From Daphnia pulex (lineage: Eukaryota > Arthropoda > Branchiopoda > Diplostraca > Daphniidae), in contig NC_060023.1 in the NCBI RefSeq assembly GCF_021134715.1, positions 1,116,001 through 1,180,000 of the forward strand: a stretch of DNA of 64,000 nucleotides, in the 5' to 3' direction. Below, piece after piece: positions 57,626-64,000 of the stretch (positions are counted from its first letter, which is position 1; each line of letters opens with the position of its first letter). A program made the translations under genes and the position numbers. The notes below the pieces were generated by a model. It was given only the letters and a program-made list of their open reading frames with translations, searched no databases and was not told where the DNA came from.

Positions 57626-57865
57626 TTCGATTGTTATCTTGCCACTTGTTTAAGCTTTACTGGACTTAAAACACCTTAGAACAGTTAGAAATAGTCTTCC
57701 TACCTTTGCATTCGCCATCGCAGTCCTTCAGCTGCAAATAAAGATGACCCGTCCACACCAATGGTCCAAAAGTTGATGGTGATCTTGATGGTGATACCAA
57801 TGCCCAGTATCTAAGATAAGTAATAAAAATTACAACAAAGAACAGAAAGAAAGAACACAAGACAA
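57626..57865 (-). repeat. Triplicated fragment, copy 3 (exon-like)
   Basis: Best preserved copy. On the minus strand an exon of about 105 bases lies between ttatcttag| and |gtaggaag and is open in the frame ILGIGITIKITINFWTIGVDGSS... GLRWRMQ. Copies 1 and 2 match in this frame, suggesting it was once, or still is, coding. The gene it belongs to is not visible. Confidence 0.6.
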
Positions 57866-60176
57866 ACATGTAAGTTTAGGTTAAAGCTCCACTACGCGAA
57901 CAACAACATTTCAACCTTCGAATAAGCCCCGACACCCTGGACCCTAGTAGCCTATTTGGGAAGCCTGCTGTAGTTGGTTTAGTGAATAAGGTTTCGGTGC
58001 TCTGTTCTCGAGACTGCATCGCGTTGGTTGCTTCTGTTCCAAACCAAGAACCTTAGTAAATGTAGGCGAATGAGATTGTTGTGTTGGGAATGTTTCCCGT
58101 GTCGTCCAATTCGTGCAAATGGTTGTGGGGACTCTTAGGTACACGATCCCGGTGCTCAATGCCTTTCCTAGCCACTTGCTAATTCGTGATGACACGAAAC
58201 GGCTGTTATTCGCGTACGCTTTTCAGTGACAGTTGAGTCGAAGTTAACGCTACATAAGTGGAGCCAAAAATAAGCCGAAAGCCAAAGTTTCTAATCCACC
58301 AACCATTCACTTTAGGGTCTTTAATGTTTGTTAAGTCATTTTGAAAAGCTTCAGACTCAAAAGGGAATTCGTGAATAGAATCACGAGAGATTCTACAGTT
58401 TCATAAAATTACAAACATTAAGTTGAACTGAAAACTTTGTCTTATTAGAGCCACTGCTGCTACCAAAAGCTGAGATTTTGCCTACCATGTCTATCACCGA
58501 AGATGCCATAAGCCATATGCCAAAACGAAGATCAATTCTTTAAAATGGTCGCCCGAGTTGCTCTGGCGGATACGTCCAGCAAATGCATGAAGCCACGAAA
58601 TAGACTGATGACTGAGCAGTGAGCACTAGATCAAGCAGGTGTAAAGATGAAGCCAACTCTAGGTGGGAGAGAAAGGAAAGGATGTCTTCGTGAATACATT
58701 CACCCTCACATGAATGTACACAAGGACTCAAGGAAATGGGATTGAGAAAATGACATCGGCTACCAGCTCTTATAGGAAGGGGGACCTGTGAAAACAAAAG
58801 ACGATGTGATAGTTATAAGTAGGAGTTTGCATAAAACAAAACACAGACTAAACAGAACAGCAACTCTGATTCAATGGTGTAAAATAACCAAAAACTCTAT
58901 CCTTAACTTGTATGATAAGGGCAGTTAAATAAGATCCCATATTGAATGTAACGAACTAATCACACGAAGGAGGAATGCTAATATTGAGCACACCATTCAA
59001 GGGTTGCTTCAACCTCATTTTAATAATCAACATGTATAACCAGTAATAAAACAAATGTTCTTTACATTTCTCTAAGGAAACATGAATAATTACCATTTTG
59101 ATTTCATAAGAACTAAATATTGTGATCAGATCATTCAGATGCAGTGGTGCACTGATGCTGCAGCATGCTGCTAATGATGCATGATGCTCATGAGCATGGA
59201 TCAGTGACTCGGCACCAAGCTCGGCGCCAACCACGTGCATGGAGGAACTGTAACCCACAATTGATTGAACAAAGAAATGTTATATTCGATATTGGTGCAC
59301 CATATTGTTGCAATCAAAATTACCATCGGGAACAATCCTACTATAACCACAGAAGCTACGCCATGTGGGCAACTCAAATTTCTCTTCAGCACTTGACATG
59401 GAGCTTCTAAAACGGGACACTCAGTCAAAACTACTTTAGCAAGCCAATTACCATATGCTAATTTCTAAGATCTGATTCTGATCTGATTCAAGCAGACGAA
59501 TTTATTGGCACCTCAATAGTGGAAGAGTCATCTAGCGGTAGAAATTAGAAGGACATTTTAAAATATCTCGATCACTAATTCAGACTAATTAATAAACGAC
59601 GATTCACTGGATCAGGTCTAATTTGCAGCCATTTACCCAACGAGCTGAAAACCAACGCCATTCTAGTAGAGAAAATGACCCCGATGTGACATTTAAAAAT
59701 AAATGGAAAAAGTAACAGGAATGACGCACTCACATTTCAAAAGAAAGGGGGGGAAAGTATTTTGACGATTTCACTCTGCGACACGTTTTCCACCATTTCC
59801 ATATTCTGGTTCAAAATGTAGAAAAGAAAGTTGTTTTTGACGTGAACTTTCGTCGGTTCACGATTAATATCACTGGCGTCCAATTCCAATTTCAATTTCA
59901 ATGGCGCTGAAAAATCGTTTATTGATTTCAATCCCAGCAAAATTTTCGACAATACAGTCATATTTGATTATTATTTATATTAATAATATTTGATCTCCAT
60001 AAAAGTGGGCTATGAATTTTTCCCATGCGCGGGGGGGACATTGTGCATGGGGGAAGGAATTATAATAAAATTGCTCGTGCGCTCGCGTACACCAAACATG
60101 CTATTGGAAGCCTAATACTTTTGAATTATTGCAAGAGAATTTAAAAAAAAAAACAAAAATGTCACCTTAAACTGTT
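57866..60176. other. Intergenic with unassigned minus-strand frames
   Basis: About 2.3 kb. Minus-strand frames at 57944-58195 (83 codons), 58540-58785 (after a good acceptor, cysteine-rich CVHSCEGECIHED) and 59737-59961 (MTVLSKILLGLKSIND..., 74 codons) look partly protein-like, but I cannot join them convincingly or name them. The last ends at a 7-base C run. A decayed or poorly visible gene is possible. Confidence 0.35.
58684..58727. repeat. Imperfect hairpin, copy 2 (partner at 25781)
   Basis: Arms 58684-58702 and 58711-58727 pair through acattca and tgaatgt plus a flanking stem. It has the same layout as the 25.8-kb copy, with paired base changes that keep the helix. Confidence 0.55.
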
Positions 60177-61468
60177 CTAATAATAAAGAGCAGCAGAGAC
60201 TGACAGGGGATTGTCAGATCGCTTGACGGCCGCAGCGGGGGCAGCGGCGGCGGCAGCGGGTGCGGCGGCAGCGGCGGTGGCGGATGCGCCGACGCCAACT
60301 TCCGCTGACAAGACTTCGACGGAGATGGGCTCCGGAATGCAGACGTTGTTGACGCAAGTAGCGCCACCGCTGTATCCAGTCGCGGTGGCAGCGCTAAGTT
60401 CCAAAGCGGGGGCGGCGGCAACGACGGAGGATGCACCGGCAGCAGCGGCACCAACGGTGGGGGATCGTTTCACGGCCGGAGAAGAGACGGAAGAAGCGGC
60501 AGCAGTGGCGGTAACAGCTCCGGTGACTTCGGCGGACAGGACTTCAGCGGAGATGGGCTCAGGGACGCAGACATTGTTGACGCAAGTGGCACCACCGCTG
60601 TAACCAGTGGCGGCAGCAGTGTTCAGGGACAAGGCCGGAGCGGCGGCAGCAGCTGGGGCGGCGGCAACAGCGCCAACGGTGGGCGATCGTTTAGCGACGG
60701 TAGCGGCACCAGCGGAAGCGGTGACGGGAGCAGTGGAGACGGCGGAAGCAGAAGCGGAAGCTCCGGCGACACCGACTTCGGCGGAAACCACTTCGGCCGA
60801 AATGGGTTCAGGGATGCAGACATTCAAAACGCAAGTGGCACGGCCGGTGTAACCGGTAGCGGCGGCGACAGCGGCGACATCAACGACGGCGGGAGCTGCG
60901 GCGACCACGGCACCGACGGTGGGCGAACGGGCCACTCTGTAAACAGTGGCGGTGTAGGTGGTGGCGGCTTCGGCGACTGGCGCAACAACTTCGGCAACAG
61001 CAGCAACAGCCGGGGCAGCTTCGACGGCCGGAACGGCGACAGTTTCGACGACGGCGACGGCCTCAACAGCGGCCGGTGCGGCTACTTCGACGGCAGCGGC
61101 GGCTTCAACGGCGGGAGCGGCGGCTTCGACGGCCTTGTCGGCGTAAGCGGGTTCGGCAGCTGGCTCGGCGACGGGCTCGCTTTTAGCGTCGGTGTAAGTG
61201 GATTCGGTTTTGTCCGTCTTCTTGTCCGATTTGTCGTATTTCTCACCTCCTTTCTCCTCCTTGGCTACCTCGGCCGATGCGGCTTCTTCATTCTCGTTGC
61301 TCTCGGCAGCCGTGGCTTTTTTGCTGTTGTTCAAAATAACAAATGGAATTGAATTAAACGGTTAGAGCTGAGCTGAAATGCAAAATTAGAAACTGACCCG
61401 TAAGGAGCGCTGGCGATCTGCGAGACCAAAACACTGGCGACGATGAGGAGGACCAAAGTGAACTTCAT
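60177..61468 (-). CDS. Ala/Val-rich secreted repeat protein
   Basis: Two exons on the minus strand, 61398-61468 and 60177-61323; 405 residues. The signal peptide MKFTLVLLIVASVLVSQIAS is in exon 1. Then a charged Glu/Lys segment (EVAKEEKGGEKYDKSDKK), a long run of VEAAAP-type repeats, and three copies of a conserved module TGY(S/T)G(G/R)ATCVxNVC(I/V)PEPIS. These are linked by Ala-rich stretches and KRSPTVGA boxes. Each module has two cysteines five residues apart. Probably an extracellular structural (cuticle-like) protein; I do not know the family. Dibasic KRS before each module may mark processing. Confidence 0.78.
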
Positions 61469-62411
61469 TTTCTCAGATTGAATGCAAGATTGAATGTGAT
61501 GTTTGTCGACGAGCAGCCGGCCTTTTTAAAGGTGGACAGGAGAGACGTTAGGAGGGAGGGGGCTAGTGAGATTTGGTCCGCTGCACGGCGTTGCGCAATC
61601 CCCCGTCAAAAACGTATACACAGTAGAGGGAGTCGACCAACACGTCACAAAAGCTGAGCCAGGCTGATTAGATTCCTCCCTCCGTCTGAATTAGTTTGTT
61701 TTTTTTTCCGTTGGCCAAAATGGCGATTGGGTATCTCTGTCCTCAAAACCAGAATCTCAAAGAGGGAAAAGTTGGACGCACACACACAAGACGTATACAC
61801 TGTAAGCCCTAGTAGTAGCAAACCAACGTGAAAAGAAAGTCTATCGTCCCCTTGGGCGAAACAGACAGTCGAACAAACAACAACGAAAAAATACAGGCTT
61901 GAAATTGGCGCACGGGTGATTGTATTCAAAAGGTTATCTCAGTAGGAGTATTACGCTTTTGGGAAAATTAAATCGATCGATAATGTTTGTGACACATGGC
62001 CTCCAAAAAGGTGAGAGGGTTTTTATTTGGGAAAAACCCAAAGCGAATTTAAAAAATAAACAAAACAAAACAAAAAGAAATGAATCTTCTTCGTATTATT
62101 TCGTCGATATCTGGTTTAATTGACATAGAACTTGAAATATACAGCAGTCGTTCATTCTCTTTCGGAGTCGAGCATTCACGTCCAGTTCAATAATATCTCT
62201 CGGCACTCGTCTCAACTTGGTTTCCCTGTGTCAACTAAATAATTTGACAGTTCCGATCGTTTCGTAATTGCATTGATAATAACGTCATCACGATTTTGCC
62301 CATCATTTCTACCGAGTTGAAATTTTGCCAAAATGAGGGAATCCAAAGTTTCCGTCTGACCATTACAACTGGCCAAATACTCAAGATAATCACATCAACT
62401 TTGATGGCGAT
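61469..62411. other. 5' flank of the Ala/Val-rich gene
   Basis: A weak minus-strand TATA-like TTTAAAAAG at about 61523-61530 lies some 57 bases before the ATG. Otherwise nothing recognised. Confidence 0.4.
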
Positions 62412-62542
62412 ATGAAAAAGCGAGTTGAAATCTCAAAGAAAAGAAAGCGTCATTTAGCAGAATTCGAGTCCGATTCCAGTTCCAGTGAATTTTGCCGACT
62501 TGCCCATAGTTTTTCCCGACGAGTGATAGATGACTTTACAAG
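62412..62542 (+). CDS. Candidate first coding exon of a gene running right
   Basis: ATG at 62412 opens MKKRVEISKKRKRHLAEFE then a Ser/acidic run (SDSSSSEF) and RVIDDFT, ending at an AAG|GTATTA donor. The lysine/arginine-rich start resembles a nuclear-localisation stretch. No partner exon in matching phase was found nearby. Uncertain. Confidence 0.3.
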
Positions 62543-63371
62543 GTATTATGTGGGATGTGGGGAGAGAGAGAGAGGGAGAGAGCAGTCATACTGCTGGCAT
62601 TATTGTACATTTGTTTTTTGTTGTTTCATTCATTCAAGTTCCCAGTTTTGAATATAATTCACAGTATGCGAATTAATGGCTTAGCCTTATATTCTCGACC
62701 TTTTAAGGACCCACGTTAATAATTACAACAACAACAAAAAACCGTGTTCATTTCAAAGAACACGACGCTTTGTCTTAATTTCGGGGTTGGAAAAATTTGA
62801 TTAAAAGGAGGAGGAGGAGGGTTACTATATTATAACATACTTTCTAAAACCCCCCCTCTTGCCATTTGAACGCAAGAGTCTGCTGGGGCTGGTGAATAAA
62901 TTACACACCGATTCTTTTCTCGTGTGTGAACCTGTGATAAGAGATCAAATCTAATCTTAGATCTACGCAGTTTTTTTTTTGCTATCCCCCAACACCAGTC
63001 CCCGTCAAGGTCCCGTGATTTTCTTTGCAATACGTCTTGTATTATGCTGCTTTCATAATTTGGAATGGTTGATTTTCGGTTGGATGAACGCACGGCCAGG
63101 TAGGTGGTGGCGGTGTCCTGACCCAGGTGAGATTGCAGAAAAAAAAAAGGCTGTGCTGATAATAATGTGATTTTCTTTTATCCGGGCCAAGGTGATATTC
63201 AGCAGCGCTATTCTCTCGTTTTCAATCTCCCGCCCGCCCGGGAGTCATTTGTTTATTTCGTGTAGACTATTAAAAACATTTGATTTTGGCAACAGCCTAA
63301 ATCAAATAATCATATCTAGCTGCTAGATCGTTCTAACATGCTACGACTCTTTGATTGTGACTTTCTTTCAG
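62543..63371. other. Non-coding or intronic
   Basis: Contains short GA and AGG microsatellites (62564-62582, 62806-62819). No exon seen. Confidence 0.4.
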
Positions 63372-63430
63372 TCGGCAACTTTGAACGAGTTCGGAGCCAA
63401 CCAACTCCGCTTCGTGAAATTTCAAATCAA
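63372..63430 (+). CDS. Candidate internal exon, gene unknown
   Basis: Between ctttctttcag| and |gtaagaaa, 59 bases read SATLNEFGANQLRFVKFQI in one frame, well bounded and protein-like. It does not join in phase to the exon at 62412, so other exons would be needed. Could be part of a gene continuing beyond the window. Confidence 0.35.
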
Positions 63431-64000
63431 GTAAGAAATAATTGACAACTTTTTGACAATTTAATGACACGGAAACGGATCCAGTTGACATCGTACCCCC
63501 AATTGTCCGCTGTATATCCGCATACCTGCAGCCAAAGCAGTTTGCAAATAAGTTCACTTGATTTGGTGTCTCAAAACAATTTGGCGGAGGGGGGCCATTG
63601 CTCCCTCTCTCTAAAAAAAAAGTCTCAAAACGAGTTTTCTCTTTTTGTAAGTCACCTGACACTTGAGCAAGCTCCAGCGCACTGGCAAGAGTCGACTTGT
63701 TTGACACGAGTCTATTTATCACGCCGAAAAAAAATGCCGCTTTCGTTTAGACTTTTTAGACGGGTTATTTTCGGTTTTGTTTCTTTACAAGCGCGTATAT
63801 ATGTTAAATCGTCTATTCAAAACATGTCACCAAAAGTTCCAGTTTCGGGAATCAACCCTCAAGTCCTTTTTCTCCGTCTTCCAATTCCCCCAAAATTAGC
63901 CTCAATTCCGTTAAGTTGAAATTTTAAAAAATCGTGGGACAAGTTCATCGACATTACCGTCCTTGAGTGACTTCGGGGGAAAACCTTTAATAGAAAATTA
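63431..64000. other. Right edge of the window
   Basis: Nothing supported; the long plus frame at 63464-63919 lacks domain or splice support. Confidence 0.4.

Noticed and set aside
57944-58195. Minus-strand frame of 83 codons
   Set aside because: Looks balanced in composition but I recognise no family, and flanking exons could not be found.
60211-61146. Plus-strand Ala/Thr-rich frames
   Set aside because: Antisense of the Ala/Val-rich gene, which has a signal peptide, an intron and conserved cysteine modules on the minus strand.
1-64000. CRISPR arrays, operons, LTR elements or Polintons
   Set aside because: No regularly spaced repeats with spacers, no long terminal repeats and no capsid, polymerase or integrase-like frames were seen; the genome is clearly eukaryotic.

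Overview
The window looks like nuclear DNA of a branchiopod crustacean, most likely Daphnia. The evidence is short introns (mostly 55-80 bases), compact TATA-containing genes in tandem families, arthropod cuticle proteins (one with an RR chitin-binding domain), an arthropod-type ionotropic receptor and an intron-bearing tRNA-Arg(UCU). The species call is inference; nothing in the window fixes it. I saw no LTR element, Polinton or CRISPR array. The mobile sequences are short foldback or inverted-repeat elements without coding capacity.

Layout. 1-9.6 kb: an alpha-1,3-fucosyltransferase (GT10), a PDGF/VEGF-like growth factor and two diverged copies of a DXD (GT32-type) glycosyltransferase. 10-12.5 kb: a seven-exon isopenicillin-N-synthase-like 2OG-Fe(II) oxygenase with a 520-bp foldback element just 5' of its start codon. 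13-17.3 kb: a RING protein with a degenerate cyclophilin-like C-terminus, then PIG-U (GPI transamidase) on the opposite strand. 17.9-18.3 kb: a small secreted cysteine-rich peptide. 19-31.2 kb: a tandem array of six related three-exon genes for secreted threonine-rich proteins with four cysteines and a basic run after the second cysteine. Five copies are intact and one is 5'-truncated; an orphan promoter plus first exon may be a seventh. 34-40.2 kb: three alanine-rich, probably cuticular, proteins built from shuffled repeat modules, with an intron-bearing tRNA-Arg between the first two. 40.3-47.8 kb: no gene I can support, but two inverted-repeat elements, one with a tRNA-like segment and a perfect 30-bp palindrome. 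47.8-48.9 kb: an RR-type cuticle protein with a Pro-Lys-Tyr minisatellite. 51-57.9 kb: one complete ionotropic receptor gene plus broken duplicates of its 5' end and of a neighbouring fragment. 60.2-61.5 kb: an Ala/Val-rich secreted repeat protein. The last 2.5 kb holds two candidate exons.

The genes do not form one pathway. The common theme is tandem duplication of secreted or extracellular proteins, many sharing one architecture: a TATA box, a short first exon carrying the start of a signal peptide, then repeat-rich exons, often with dibasic or tetrabasic sites. Exon joins were worked out by hand from GT/AG (two GC/AG) signals and reading-frame continuity. Positions of well-supported genes should be right to the base. 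Transcription starts and UTRs are not known.
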